Source: Acidobacteriota bacterium
Lineage (GTDB): Bacteria > Acidobacteriota > Thermoanaerobaculia > Gp7-AA8
Reading direction: 5' to 3'
DNA length: 64,000 nucleotides
Assembly (NCBI GenBank): GCA_019244185.1
Contig: JAFATB010000022.1
Span: 186,001-250,000, forward strand
The position numbers and the translations under genes were made by a program. The notes beneath the pieces are model-generated. The model saw only the letters and a list, made by a program, of their open reading frames with translations. It made no database searches and was not told the DNA's origin. Below, piece by piece: positions 1-10,016 of the stretch (position 1 is its first letter; every line of letters begins with the position of its first letter).

Positions 1-1
1 C

Positions 2-340
2 ACGATGCGCTGGGGCGGCGTCATCATCCTGCTCTTCATCATCTATCACCTGCTGCATCTGACGACGGGCACGGTGCATCCGAATTTCGTGAAGGACGAT
101 CCGTACCACAACGTCGTGGCCGGCTTTCGGGTGTGGTGGGTGGCGGCGGTCTACATCATCGCGAACCTCGCCCTCGGCCTGCACCTCTATCACGGCGTCT
201 GGAGCATGTTCAGCTCCCTCGGCGTGACGCACGTGCGCTGGGAACTGGCGCGGCGCAGCTTCGCCACCGCGTTCGCGCTGATCATCACCCTCGCGAATGT
301 TTCGTTTCCGATCGCCGTGCTGACGGGGCTGGTGCACTGA
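2..340 (+). CDS. sdhC: Succinate dehydrogenase cytochrome b subunit, C-terminal part
   Basis: Membrane anchor of succinate dehydrogenase (complex II), which binds heme b and passes electrons to quinone. The visible 112 codons contain three hydrophobic segments and the conserved start of a helix with FIIYHLLHLTTGT, whose histidines fit the heme-ligand and b558-family pattern. Family members are about 220 residues long, so the N-terminal half lies upstream of the window; the frame is open to the left edge and the ATG at 5 is probably internal. The next genes are sdhA and sdhB, and no separate sdhD follows, as expected for the single-anchor type. A palindromic repeat separates it from sdhA. Confidence 0.85.
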   Translation, partial: TMRWGGVIILLFIIYHLLHLTTGTVHPNFVKDDPYHNVVAGFRVWWVAAVYIIANLALGLHLYHGVWSMFSSLGVTHVRWELARRSFATAFALIITLANVSFPIAVLTGLVH

Positions 341-343
341 CGA

Positions 344-440
344 TGAATGAAGAACGCAGAACGCAGAATGAAGAATTGAGAAACCGGAAGCGGGGGCAGA
401 TTTCTTCATTCTGCGTTCTGCGTTCTGCGTTCTTCATTCA
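344..440. repeat. Palindromic heptad repeat element, copy 1
   Basis: A long inverted repeat lies in the sdhC-sdhA gap. The left arm (344-375) has two tandem GAACGCA heptads flanked by GAATGAAGAA-type sequence. The right arm (402-440) is its reverse complement but has three TTCTGCG heptads. The loop is about 26 nt. A second copy with the same two-versus-three heptad asymmetry and an unrelated loop is at 7121-7215. The element contains an ATG at 343 opening a 36-codon frame ([12 protein letters not shown]...) that stops at 453, nine bases before sdhA. It could fold into a strong mRNA hairpin between sdhC and sdhA. It looks like a REP- or MITE-type dispersed repeat; mobility is inferred. Confidence 0.85.
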
Positions 441-461
441 ACCGAGAGGCTGATACCGACG

Positions 462-2375
<1,914 letters not shown>

Positions 2376-2390
2376 GGGAGCTACAGGTAC

Positions 2391-3158
2391 ATGGATCTCA
2401 CACTGCACGTGTGGCGACAGAAGTCGCGCGAAGCACAAGGTCAATTCGTTGACTACAAGGCCGCCGGCATCAGCCCCGACGCCTCGTTCCTGGAGATGCT
2501 CGACGTCGTCAACGAGACGCTCGTCGAGAAAGGGGAGGAGCCGATCCACTTCGAGCACGACTGCCGCGAGGGCATCTGCGGCTCGTGCGGCATGATGATC
2601 AACGGCGTCGCGCACGGACCGATCGGCGGCACGGCCACCTGCCAGCTGCACATGCGCCATTTCAAGGACGGCGACGAGGTGTGGATCGAGCCGTGGCGCG
2701 CGCGCTCGTTCCCCGTGATCAAGGATCTCATCGTCGACCGCAGCCCGCTCGACAAGATCATCCAGGCCGGCGGCTTCATCTCCGTCAACACCGGCGCCGC
2801 CATCGAAGCCAACTCGCTGCCGATCTCGAAGACGACGCAGGAACTGGCGATGGACGCCGCGGAATGCATCCAGTGCGGCGCGTGCGTCGCGCAGTGCCCC
2901 AACGGTGCGGCGCAGCTCTTCACCGCCGCGAAAGTATCGCACCTCGGGCTGCTCCCGCAGGGACAGCCGGAGCGCTACGAGCGCGTGCTGAAGATGGTGG
3001 ACGTGATGGAAGAGTACTTCGGCAGCTGCACGCTCTTCCGCGAATGCGAGGCGGTGTGCCCGAAGGAGATCTCGGTGAAGTTCATCGCGCGCATGAACCG
3101 CGACTACCTCGCGGCGAAGATTCGCGCGCCGAAGGAAGCGGCGGCGGTCGCGGAGTGA
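2391..3158 (+). CDS. sdhB: Succinate dehydrogenase iron-sulfur subunit
   Basis: Electron-transfer subunit linking the SdhA flavin to quinone at SdhC. 255 residues. The N-terminal ferredoxin domain carries the [2Fe-2S] ligands C58, C63, C66 and C84 ([11 protein letters not shown] then TATC). The C-terminal domain has [12 protein letters not shown] (C159, C162, C165, C169) and [12 protein letters not shown] (C213, C219, C223) for the [4Fe-4S] and [3Fe-4S] clusters. The start at 2391 follows sdhA by 15 bp. The stop codon lies inside a hairpin shared with the convergent DUF4142 gene. Confidence 0.96.
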   Translation: MDLTLHVWRQKSREAQGQFVDYKAAGISPDASFLEMLDVVNETLVEKGEEPIHFEHDCREGICGSCGMMINGVAHGPIGGTATCQLHMRHFKDGDEVWIEPWRARSFPVIKDLIVDRSPLDKIIQAGGFISVNTGAAIEANSLPISKTTQELAMDAAECIQCGACVAQCPNGAAQLFTAAKVSHLGLLPQGQPERYERVLKMVDVMEEYFGSCTLFRECEAVCPKEISVKFIARMNRDYLAAKIRAPKEAAAVAE

Positions 3159-3179
3159 CCGCCGCCACGCGCGGTCACT
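3154..3179. terminator. Hairpin between convergent sdhB and DUF4142 gene
   Basis: Perfect 9-bp inverted repeat AGTGACCGC / GCGGTCACT with an 8-nt loop. It includes the stop codons of both convergent genes (3156-3158 plus strand, 3177-3175 minus strand). It has no clear U-tract, so termination is plausible in both directions but not certain. Confidence 0.45.
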
Positions 3180-3798
3180 TCATCTTGCTCTGAATGTCCT
3201 TGATCATCTGCAGGTGCTGCTGCAGCGTCGGCAGCGTTTTGCCGGCCCATGCCTTGAGGTCGGCGTCGCTCGCGGACGTGGACTGCTTCTGGAACTCGGC
3301 GACGTCTTTCTCGTGGTCCTTGACCATGTCGTCGACGTAAGCCTTGTCGAAGTCCTTGCCGGTCAGCGTCGACAGCTTCTGCATCGCGTCCTTGTGCTCG
3401 TCGTCGAGGTCCGTCGGGAGCGCGAGGCCTTTCGTCGTGGCGAACGACTTCAGCTCGTCATTCGCTTTCGAGTGATCGGTGACCATCCGCTGGCCGAACG
3501 CCTTGACGTCCGCGGACGTGGCCTTGCTCGCGGCGAGCTGGCCCATCTGCACCTCGGCCATGCCGCCGATGGCGGCCTTCGTGACGAACTCCTTGTCGTC
3601 GCCCGACATGTTCGACACCGTGCCGCCGGTGGAGCCGGTGGTCGTTGCGGTCATCGTGTCGGTCTGCGACGCCGACTGTGCGGCAGCCGTGTCCGTGGTC
3701 TCCGAGGCGGACTGTTGGGTTTCTTCGCTCTTCTTGCAGGCGCCGAGTGCCGCGACGAGCAGCAACGCGGCGAACAAAATCATCCAGCGTGATCTCAT
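3175..3798 (-). CDS. DUF4142 domain lipoprotein
   Basis: Predicted exported lipoprotein of 207 residues. A short signal peptide ends in a lipobox LGAC with Cys21, followed by a Ser/Thr/Ala-rich linker (about 24-65). The rest is an all-helical DUF4142 domain with the typical segments FVTKAAIGGMAEVQMGQLA, a ...FGQRMVTDHSKANDEL stretch and a C-terminal HLQMIKDIQ helix. DUF4142 proteins resemble four-helix bundles of the ferritin-like type; their molecular role is not established. The start at 3798 is chosen because an AGGAGA ribosome-binding site sits just upstream and the signal peptide begins there. The frame is open further upstream but that extension does not resemble protein. Confidence 0.88.
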   Translation of the reverse strand: MRSRWMILFAALLLVAALGACKKSEETQQSASETTDTAAAQSASQTDTMTATTTGSTGGTVSNMSGDDKEFVTKAAIGGMAEVQMGQLAASKATSADVKAFGQRMVTDHSKANDELKSFATTKGLALPTDLDDEHKDAMQKLSTLTGKDFDKAYVDDMVKDHEKDVAEFQKQSTSASDADLKAWAGKTLPTLQQHLQMIKDIQSKMK

Positions 3799-3847
3799 AA
3801 ATCGACTTCTCCTTTCGCCGCCGGATGTGCAGAAGAAGTGCCCGGCA

Positions 3848-5014
3848 TCACAGAAATTCACGTAATCCCGCCGCAAGACGCTGATAGTCGTCCATCGTGT
3901 TGTACAGCTGTGCCGACACGCGGAGCAGCCGTTTCGGTGGATGCGGCCACGGCACGAACGGGACTTCGACGTTGCGCTCGAACAGCAGCCGGTCCTGCAC
4001 GGGATCGCCGTAGAGCGCCGGCGCCTCCGTCGCATTGCCGTCCGGCAGCGGCACGGCGGCCATGCAGCCGAGCATCGCGTCGGGCGCGGGCTTGTCGATC
4101 TGCAGCGTCTCGCACAGAAGATCGCGCGCGCGCAGCGCGAGCTCGTGATTGCGGCGCATGACCTCGGGCCAGCCGCCGTCGACGAACGACGCGACGACGC
4201 GCAACGACTCGGGGACGCAGAGGTACGGCGTCGGATCGTGCGTGCCCGTCCAGTCGAACTCGACGAGGAAGCGGCTGCGGTCGCGGCGCGTGGAGGTCGC
4301 GCCGTGGCTGATCACTGCGGGACGGACGCTCGCGCGGCGGTTCTCGCGGACGTACAGGAACGCCGCACCTTTCGGCGCGCAGACCCACTTGTGCAGATTG
4401 CCGGCGTAATACGCGGCGCCGAGGGCGCGGAGGTCGAGCGGCAGATGTCCGGGCGCGTGCGCGCCGTCGACGAGCGTGTCGATGCCGCGCGACTGCAGCT
4501 CCGCGATGATGCGCTGCACCGGCAGGATCAGCGCGGTCTGGCTGGTGATGTGATCGATGAGGAGCAGCCGCGTGCGCGACGTGACTTTGTCGAGCACGCG
4601 CTCGACGACGACGTCGGGCGACGCGATCGGAAACGGCACGTCGATGACGACGACTTTCGCGCCCGCGATTCCCGCGACGTAGTCGAGCGTGTTGCGGCAA
4701 GCGTTGTATTCGTGGCTCGAGACGAGCAGCTCGTCGTTCCCATCGAGATCGAGCGAGCGCAGCACGGCGTTCACGCCGAACGTGGCGTTCGGGACGAAGG
4801 CGAGACCTTCCGCGTCGGCGCCGACGAACTCCGCGAGCGTGTGCCGCGCGTCGTCGGTGAGCGGCTCAAGCTCGCGCGCGAAGAAGCGCACCGGCTCGCG
4901 CTCCATCTGCGCGCGCAGCTCGTTCTGCTTTTCGAGCACGAGCCGCGGCGTCGCGCCGAACGAGCCGTGGTTGAGAAAGGCGATGTCGGGATCGAGAGTC
5001 CAGTGTTCCTTCAC
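3848..5014 (-). CDS. Class V aminotransferase (isopenicillin N epimerase-like)
   Basis: PLP enzyme of the class V aminotransferase/cysteine desulfurase fold, 388 residues, most like the isopenicillin-N-epimerase-like branch. The N-terminus has FLNHGSFGATP; the PLP lysine is in YAGNLHKWVCAPKG; DGAHAPGHLPLDL supplies the cofactor-binding Asp/His region. The substrate is unknown. The start codon is GTG at 5014 and overlaps the stop of the upstream class I/II aminotransferase by 4 bp (GTGA), implying translational coupling. Two different PLP aminotransferases in tandem suggest a shared amino-acid pathway (inference). Confidence 0.9.
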   Translation of the reverse strand: MKEHWTLDPDIAFLNHGSFGATPRLVLEKQNELRAQMEREPVRFFARELEPLTDDARHTLAEFVGADAEGLAFVPNATFGVNAVLRSLDLDGNDELLVSSHEYNACRNTLDYVAGIAGAKVVVIDVPFPIASPDVVVERVLDKVTSRTRLLLIDHITSQTALILPVQRIIAELQSRGIDTLVDGAHAPGHLPLDLRALGAAYYAGNLHKWVCAPKGAAFLYVRENRRASVRPAVISHGATSTRRDRSRFLVEFDWTGTHDPTPYLCVPESLRVVASFVDGGWPEVMRRNHELALRARDLLCETLQIDKPAPDAMLGCMAAVPLPDGNATEAPALYGDPVQDRLLFERNVEVPFVPWPHPPKRLLRVSAQLYNTMDDYQRLAAGLREFL

Positions 5015-6117
5015 GCCGGGATCATAGCGGCGATGCGGCGCACGCCTTCCGCGAAAATCTCGGGACGCACGAGGAGCGAGACGACGATGAATCCCTCCGT
5101 CGTGAAGTCGAAGAAGTAGCCGGGCTGCACAACGACGCCGCGGTCGAGGAGCGCGAGCGCGAACTCGTCGTCCGACATGACGCGCGGCACACGCAGCACC
5201 GCGGACCAGCCACCTTCAACCGGCAGCACGCGCGCGGCGGCGACGCTCGCGAAGATTTCGTGCAATGCGGCGAGATTCGCGCGCGTGCGTTCCGCGATCT
5301 CTGCGCGGATGCGCGGCGCGATGCGCAGCAGCTCCGGCAGCGCGGCTTGCACGGGCGTGGCGACGGAAAGGAAGTTGTCCGCGATGAGCTCGAGCGCGTC
5401 GATCGCCGCGCGGCGTTCCGTTGCCGGTCCGCTCACGCGGATCCAGCCGAGCTTGTAGTGGGGGAGGCCGGCGGATTTCGAGAGTCCGCCGAGCGTGAAC
5501 GTGAGGAGGTCGTCGCGCACGAGCGTCGTGCCGCGCGCGTCGAGCGGATAGTCGAGGAACACTTCGTCCGCGATGAGCGGGATGCCGTGCATCGCGAGCG
5601 CGTGCTGTTCGTCGGGCGTGATGAACGAGCCGGTGGGATTGTTCGGATTGACGACGATGATCGCGCGCGTGCGCGGTCCCGGCGCGATCGGGCCGAGCTC
5701 CCACCGGCGATGCAGCTCCAGCGGAAACGTCCGCAGCGTGATGAGCTCGAGCGCGGCGAGATGCTCGAAGAGCGGATACGACGGGATCGCGATGAGCACG
5801 TCGTCGCCCGGATCGGCGAGTAGCTTGAAGAGAAACGAGTACGCCTCGCTCGTCGACGCGGTGAGCACGACGTCGTCCGCATCGCACTGCAGCGACGCCG
5901 CGACGGCTTCGCGCGCGGAGCGCAGGCCGAGGGGTTGCGGATCGTACGGCGCGCGCGCGGCGCGCTGCATCGCGTCGGCGAGCTCGTCGAGCGGATAGTC
6001 GAGACCCGCGCGCGTCGGATTCGTTTCGGTGAGATCGAGCAGTTCGCCGCGCCATGCGCGCTCGCGCGTCAGCTGATTGACCGGAGCGTTCCAGTGCGCG
6101 CGCGTCGAGAACTTCAC
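5011..6117 (-). CDS. Class I/II pyridoxal-phosphate aminotransferase
   Basis: PLP-dependent aminotransferase of fold type I, 368 residues. Visible motifs are VNPNNPTGS (substrate/cofactor loop), IADEVFLDY (PLP pyridine-binding Asp), and TLGGLSKSAGLPHYKLGW holding the catalytic lysine SLSK-like position, followed by the arginine-containing C-terminal segment. The substrate cannot be named from sequence. The start is a GTG at 6117, ten bases after the stop of the C39/TPR lipoprotein gene; the longer upstream open frame is a shadow of that gene. It overlaps the class V aminotransferase gene downstream by 4 bp. Confidence 0.9.
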   Translation of the reverse strand: MKFSTRAHWNAPVNQLTRERAWRGELLDLTETNPTRAGLDYPLDELADAMQRAARAPYDPQPLGLRSAREAVAASLQCDADDVVLTASTSEAYSFLFKLLADPGDDVLIAIPSYPLFEHLAALELITLRTFPLELHRRWELGPIAPGPRTRAIIVVNPNNPTGSFITPDEQHALAMHGIPLIADEVFLDYPLDARGTTLVRDDLLTFTLGGLSKSAGLPHYKLGWIRVSGPATERRAAIDALELIADNFLSVATPVQAALPELLRIAPRIRAEIAERTRANLAALHEIFASVAAARVLPVEGGWSAVLRVPRVMSDDEFALALLDRGVVVQPGYFFDFTTEGFIVVSLLVRPEIFAEGVRRIAAMIPA

Positions 6118-6127
6118 GCGCGGGAGT

Positions 6128-7222
6128 TTACGTGCGGCAGGCGGCTTTCGCCGCGGCTTCGATCTCCGCGCGCTGATCGGCATGCGCGTCGGGCACGGAG
6201 TCGATGGCCTGGCGGAACGTCGTCTGCGCTTCGTCGCACGCGCCGCGCGCCGCGAGAATGCGCGCGAGCGTATCGAGGCGCATCCACGCATCGGGCGCAT
6301 GCGTCCCCGCGGCCTTGCGCGCGAACGGCTCGGCCTCGGCGATGCGCTTCTCTTCGAACAGCAGCCAGGCGAGGTTGTTGAGCGCGTCGGCGGATTCGGG
6401 ATCGAGCTCGATCGCTTTGCGGAATGCTTCTTCGGCGGCGGGGTTGCGGCCGAGACGCATTTCGGCATTGCCGAGGTTCGTCCAGGCGATGGTGGCGCGG
6501 GGATTCTTCGCGAGGATGTCGCGATAGGCCTGCGCGGCGAGCGCGTACTTGCCTTCGTCTTCGAGGCGCACGGCGGCGCGCAGCGGCTCGGCGAGCGGAT
6601 CGCCCGGCTCGATGAGGATCGTCGCGTACTTGGTCGCCTTCCACGCGTTGTCGAGACGATCGATCGACGCCCAGCGCGCCTTGCCGTCGCCGAACTGCGT
6701 GCGGAAGAGATCGCGCACGGGGTCGTAGCCGTCGAGCACGATGTAGTGGAAGAAGTCGTAGCCCTTGCCCGGCGCCTGCACGACCTGCAGCATGAGGATT
6801 ACCGGATGTCCGGCGCGCAGCTCCTGCTCGACAAGGTTGCGGTCGCCGGTGACGAGCTTCGACTCGAAGCCTTTCTGCCGGGCCGCCAGCACGAGATCAA
6901 TCGACATCACGCCGCCGTGCGTCTTCGGCAGCGTCGCGTCCCACTGCGCCATCGTGGTCGTGTCGCCGTAGTGCTGCAACACGGACGAGAGCGAGCCCGC
7001 GCCGCACGACTCGATTCCCCAATGCTGCATCGGGACGTTGGGGATGACGAGGGCGGAGGTGGTGGGGGAGGCGGAGCGGGGGGTCCAATAGACGCAGGCG
7101 GTGAGGGAGAGCGGCAAAAGCAGAATGAAGAACGCAGAACGCAGAATGAAGAATGAAGAAAGGGGACGGCGGCGCTTTCTTAATTCTGCGTTCTGCGTTC
7201 TGCGTTCTTCATTCATCTTCAT
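6128..7222 (-). CDS. PA2778-type cysteine peptidase lipoprotein with TPR repeats
   Basis: About 364 residues. The N-terminus has a charged region, a hydrophobic core and a lipobox SLTAC, so it should be a membrane-anchored lipoprotein. Next is a papain-like C39-family domain: the putative nucleophile Cys is in GIESCGAGSLSSVLQHYG and the His in FFHYIVLDGYD. The C-terminal half consists of TPR repeats (for example AWTNLGNAEMRLGRNPAAEEAF). This order matches PA2778-family peptidases, and the PA2779-type gene lies directly upstream, as in that family. The signal-peptide region is encoded by the palindromic heptad element. The start is uncertain: ATG at 7222 or 7216, or a coupled ATG at 7294 overlapping the upstream stop. 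Confidence 0.82.
   Translation of the reverse strand: MKMNEERRTQNAELRKRRRPLSSFFILRSAFFILLLPLSLTACVYWTPRSASPTTSALVIPNVPMQHWGIESCGAGSLSSVLQHYGDTTTMAQWDATLPKTHGGVMSIDLVLAARQKGFESKLVTGDRNLVEQELRAGHPVILMLQVVQAPGKGYDFFHYIVLDGYDPVRDLFRTQFGDGKARWASIDRLDNAWKATKYATILIEPGDPLAEPLRAAVRLEDEGKYALAAQAYRDILAKNPRATIAWTNLGNAEMRLGRNPAAEEAFRKAIELDPESADALNNLAWLLFEEKRIAEAEPFARKAAGTHAPDAWMRLDTLARILAARGACDEAQTTFRQAIDSVPDAHADQRAEIEAAAKAACRT
7121..7215. repeat. Palindromic heptad repeat element, copy 2
   Basis: Second copy of the element at 344-440. The left arm is 7121-7160 (two GAACGCA heptads) and the right arm 7176-7215 (three TTCTGCG heptads), with the same asymmetry as copy 1 but a different loop. Read on the minus strand it begins the lipoprotein gene: [12 protein letters not shown]..., then [13 protein letters not shown], which forms the signal-peptide core. 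One arm therefore encodes the charged n-region and the opposite arm the hydrophobic h-region. Confidence 0.85.
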
Positions 7223-7293
7223 GTAAAGCTCGGGCGAGCCGTTCTCCGCCGGCTCGCCCGTCATTCCCGTAGCCCTTGCGCCGGGATTCGGCA

Positions 7294-7650
7294 TCAGGAC
7301 AGCGCGACCACGAGGATCAACGCGGCGAGAGCGCCGATGCCGATCCAGATCCACTCCTGCTTCGTGAGGCCGGCGGCCTGGAGCTGATCGAGGTTCTGCG
7401 CGAGCTGGTGCAGGTCCTGCGGCGACATCTGCGCGAGCCGCTGATTGACCTGGTCCTGCGTGAAGCCGTGGGCCGTCAGAACGGCCGCAACCTGATCGTT
7501 GGCCGCGACTTCGCGGACGGCGGTCAGATCGGCTTGGCGGGAGTCGAGGCTCTGGTTCGCGGCGGTCTTCGACGGGACCGGTCCGGCGAACGCGGGCATC
7601 GCCGCGCAGGCAAGGAGAACGACGACAACAAACAAAATGGATTTCTTCAC
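7294..7650 (-). CDS. PA2779-type small exported protein
   Basis: 118 residues. A signal peptide (MKKSILFVVVVLLACAAMPAFA) is followed by a helical region rich in Gln/Asp/Leu (about 30-95) with a QDQVNQRLAQMSPQDLHQLA stretch, and a C-terminal hydrophobic segment (WIWIGIGALAALILVVALS). This matches the PA2779 family, normally encoded beside a PA2778-type cysteine peptidase, as here. Its function is unknown; the pairing suggests it is a partner or substrate of the peptidase (inference). The start is GTG at 7650 with a good AGGAGG ribosome-binding site. Its stop overlaps a possible upstream ATG (TGATG) of the next gene. Confidence 0.85.
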   Translation of the reverse strand: MKKSILFVVVVLLACAAMPAFAGPVPSKTAANQSLDSRQADLTAVREVAANDQVAAVLTAHGFTQDQVNQRLAQMSPQDLHQLAQNLDQLQAAGLTKQEWIWIGIGALAALILVVALS

Positions 7651-7806
7651 GTTACTTCCTCCTATTCGTTACCCGGCGCCCCGGACGACGACGCGCCGTC
7701 CGGTGGGCTTCGCCTCCGACAGCGAGCACGACGCATGCCTGCTCGACCGTACGCGGCGGATCGAGTGGCCCGGCGAAGGGCGGAACGTCGCGCGCGCCGC
7801 ACTCGT

Positions 7807-7812
7807 TATACT
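7807..7812 (+). promoter_or_regulatory. Candidate -10 box of the rel gene
   Basis: TATACT lies 23 nt upstream of the rel ATG, in an otherwise GC-rich gap. No convincing -35 is seen. Transcription would start roughly 16 nt before the gene. Confidence 0.35.
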
Positions 7813-7835
7813 CGCCGGCGCCGGGCGCCACGCGC

Positions 7836-10016
7836 ATGATCCGCTTCGAAGACATCCTCGACCGAGTCGAGTCGTACAAGCCGGACTTCGACGAAGAGCT
7901 GCTGCAGAAGGCTTACATCTTCTCGGCGCGCGAGCACCGCGGCCAGACGCGCTCCTCGGGCGAGCCGTACCTCGTCCATCCGCTCAACGTCGCCTACATC
8001 CTGGCGGGCATGCGCCTCGACGAAACGTCGATCGCCGTCGGCCTGCTGCACGACGTCCTCGAAGACACGCTCACCACGAAGGAAACGCTGCAGGAGCTCT
8101 TCGGTGAAGCGGTCGCGGAGCTCGTCGACGGCGTCACGAAGATCTCGCGCTACGCCTACGTCTCGAAGGAAGAGCAGCAGGCCGAGACGTTCCGCAAGAT
8201 GCTGCTGGCGATGGTCTCCGACCTTCGCGTCGTGCTGGTGAAGCTCGCCGACCGGCTGCACAACATGCGCACCCTGCAGTACCTCCCGGAAGAGAAGCGC
8301 CTCGCCGTCGCGAAAGAGACGATGGAGATCTACGCGCCCATCGCGAACCGCCTCGGCATGGGCCAGATCAAGCACGAGCTCGAGGACCTCTCGTTCCGCC
8401 ATCTGCACGCGCGCGACTTCGAGGAGCTCAACAAAGCGGTCGAAGAGAAGATGGCCGTGTCGGGCGACGTCGTCGACCGCATCAAGGTCATGCTCGCGCA
8501 GAAGCTGGAAGAGAACGACATCGAAGGCGACGTGCACGGCCGCGTGAAGTCGATGTTCTCGATCTGGTCGAAGCTGCGCCGGCAGGACATCGACATCGGC
8601 CAGCTCTACGACTATCTCGCCTTCCGCATCATTACGCCGAGCGTCAAGGACTGCTACGCCGCCCTCGGCATCATTCATCAGATGTGGCGCCCGGTGCCCG
8701 GCCGGATCAAAGACTACATCGCGATGCCGAAGCCGAATTTCTATCAGTCGCTGCACACGACGGTGGTCGCGGAAAAAGGGCAGCCGTTCGAAGTGCAGAT
8801 CCGCACGCGCGAGATGGATCTCATCGCCGAGCAGGGCATCGCCGCGCACTGGAAATACAAGGAAGGGCGCGTCGGCGCGCATCCCGACGACACGAACTTT
8901 CTCTGGCTGCGGCAGCTCGTCGAGTGGCAGCACGAGATCAAAGATCCGCGCACGTTCCTCAACTCGCTCAAGATCGATCTCTATCCCGACGAGGTCTACA
9001 CGTTCACGCCGAAAGGCGACGTCTTCGCGTTTCCGCGCGGCGCCACGCCGCTCGACTTCGCGTTCCGCATCCACACCGACGTCGGCAGCCACTGCGTCGG
9101 CGCGCGCGTCAACGGCAAGCTCGTGCCGCTGCGCACGCATCTGAAGAACGGCGACATCGTGGAGATCGTCACCTCGCCGACGCAGTCGCCGAGCCGCGAG
9201 TGGATCAACATGGTCGCGACCTCGCGCGCGAAGCACAAGATCCGGCACTGGCTCAACGCGGAACAGAAGAACCGCTCCATCGAGCTCGGACGCAAGCTCA
9301 TCGAGCGCGAGGCCAAGCGCTACAAAGTGCAGTGGCGGAAGCTCATCGCCGAGAACGCGCTCGACGGCGTGCTCACCGAACATGGCTTGCCGCGCCTCGA
9401 CGATCTCTACGCCGACGTCGGCTACGGAAAAATCTCCGCGCGCTCGATCGTGGAGCGCTTCGTCACCGACGAGCAGAAGGAAAAAGGTCCCGCGCCCGAA
9501 CAGCCCGCGGGCGTGCTGCAGCAGGCCGTCCGCAAAATCTTCCCGTTCTCGTCGTCGGCCACGATCAAGGTCAAAGGCTACGACGATCTGCTGACGTATC
9601 TCGCGAAGTGCTGCAACCCGCTGCCGGGCGAGCCGATCATCGGCTACGTCACGCGCGGCAAAGGCGTGGCCGTGCACAGCGCGAACTGTCCGAACGTGAA
9701 GAACCTCATGTTCAACCCCGACCGCGAGATCGGCGTCGAATGGGCCGAGCAGCGGCAGACGCAGTTCCAGGTCGAGCTCGAGGTGCTGATCGAAGACCGC
9801 CAGGGCATCCTGGGGCGCGTGGTCTCGACGATCTCGAATCTCAAGACGAACATCCGGCAGATGGAGGCGCGCACCGGCGACGGCAAGGCGACCGTCGAGC
9901 TCGTGCTCGAGATCGCCGACCTCAAGCACCTCGAGCGCGTCACCCGTTCCCTCGGCAGCGTCGAAGGCGTGCTGCGCGTCGACCGCAAGTACAACATCCG
10001 CCACGCCACGGCGTGA
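7836..10016 (+). CDS. rel: Bifunctional (p)ppGpp synthetase/hydrolase, Rel/SpoT
   Basis: Cytoplasmic stringent-response enzyme that makes (p)ppGpp from GTP/GDP and ATP and can hydrolyse it. 726 residues, the usual full length. The N-terminal HD hydrolase domain is intact (HDVLEDT at 72-78), so hydrolase activity is expected. The synthetase domain (about 230-350) includes GRVKSMFSIWSKL and RIKDYIAMPKPNFYQSLHTT. A TGS domain follows (VYTFTPKGDVFAFPRGAT), then a conserved-Cys domain (YLAKCCNPLPG ... NCPN) and a C-terminal ACT domain. It is the only such enzyme in the window. It ends exactly where the convergent GGDEF gene ends. Confidence 0.96.
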   Translation: MIRFEDILDRVESYKPDFDEELLQKAYIFSAREHRGQTRSSGEPYLVHPLNVAYILAGMRLDETSIAVGLLHDVLEDTLTTKETLQELFGEAVAELVDGVTKISRYAYVSKEEQQAETFRKMLLAMVSDLRVVLVKLADRLHNMRTLQYLPEEKRLAVAKETMEIYAPIANRLGMGQIKHELEDLSFRHLHARDFEELNKAVEEKMAVSGDVVDRIKVMLAQKLEENDIEGDVHGRVKSMFSIWSKLRRQDIDIGQLYDYLAFRIITPSVKDCYAALGIIHQMWRPVPGRIKDYIAMPKPNFYQSLHTTVVAEKGQPFEVQIRTREMDLIAEQGIAAHWKYKEGRVGAHPDDTNFLWLRQLVEWQHEIKDPRTFLNSLKIDLYPDEVYTFTPKGDVFAFPRGATPLDFAFRIHTDVGSHCVGARVNGKLVPLRTHLKNGDIVEIVTSPTQSPSREWINMVATSRAKHKIRHWLNAEQKNRSIELGRKLIEREAKRYKVQWRKLIAENALDGVLTEHGLPRLDDLYADVGYGKISARSIVERFVTDEQKEKGPAPEQPAGVLQQAVRKIFPFSSSATIKVKGYDDLLTYLAKCCNPLPGEPIIGYVTRGKGVAVHSANCPNVKNLMFNPDREIGVEWAEQRQTQFQVELEVLIEDRQGILGRVVSTISNLKTNIRQMEARTGDGKATVELVLEIADLKHLERVTRSLGSVEGVLRVDRKYNIRHATA

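Noticed and set aside
4..342. Small frame starting at 343 inside copy 1 of the repeat as a real gene
   Set aside because: It has no ribosome-binding site of its own and is explained by the repeat; kept only as part of the repeat finding.
7806..10004. 732-codon minus-strand frame opposite rel
   Set aside because: Same GC-driven antisense effect; no recognisable protein, and it is fully covered by the Rel/SpoT gene.
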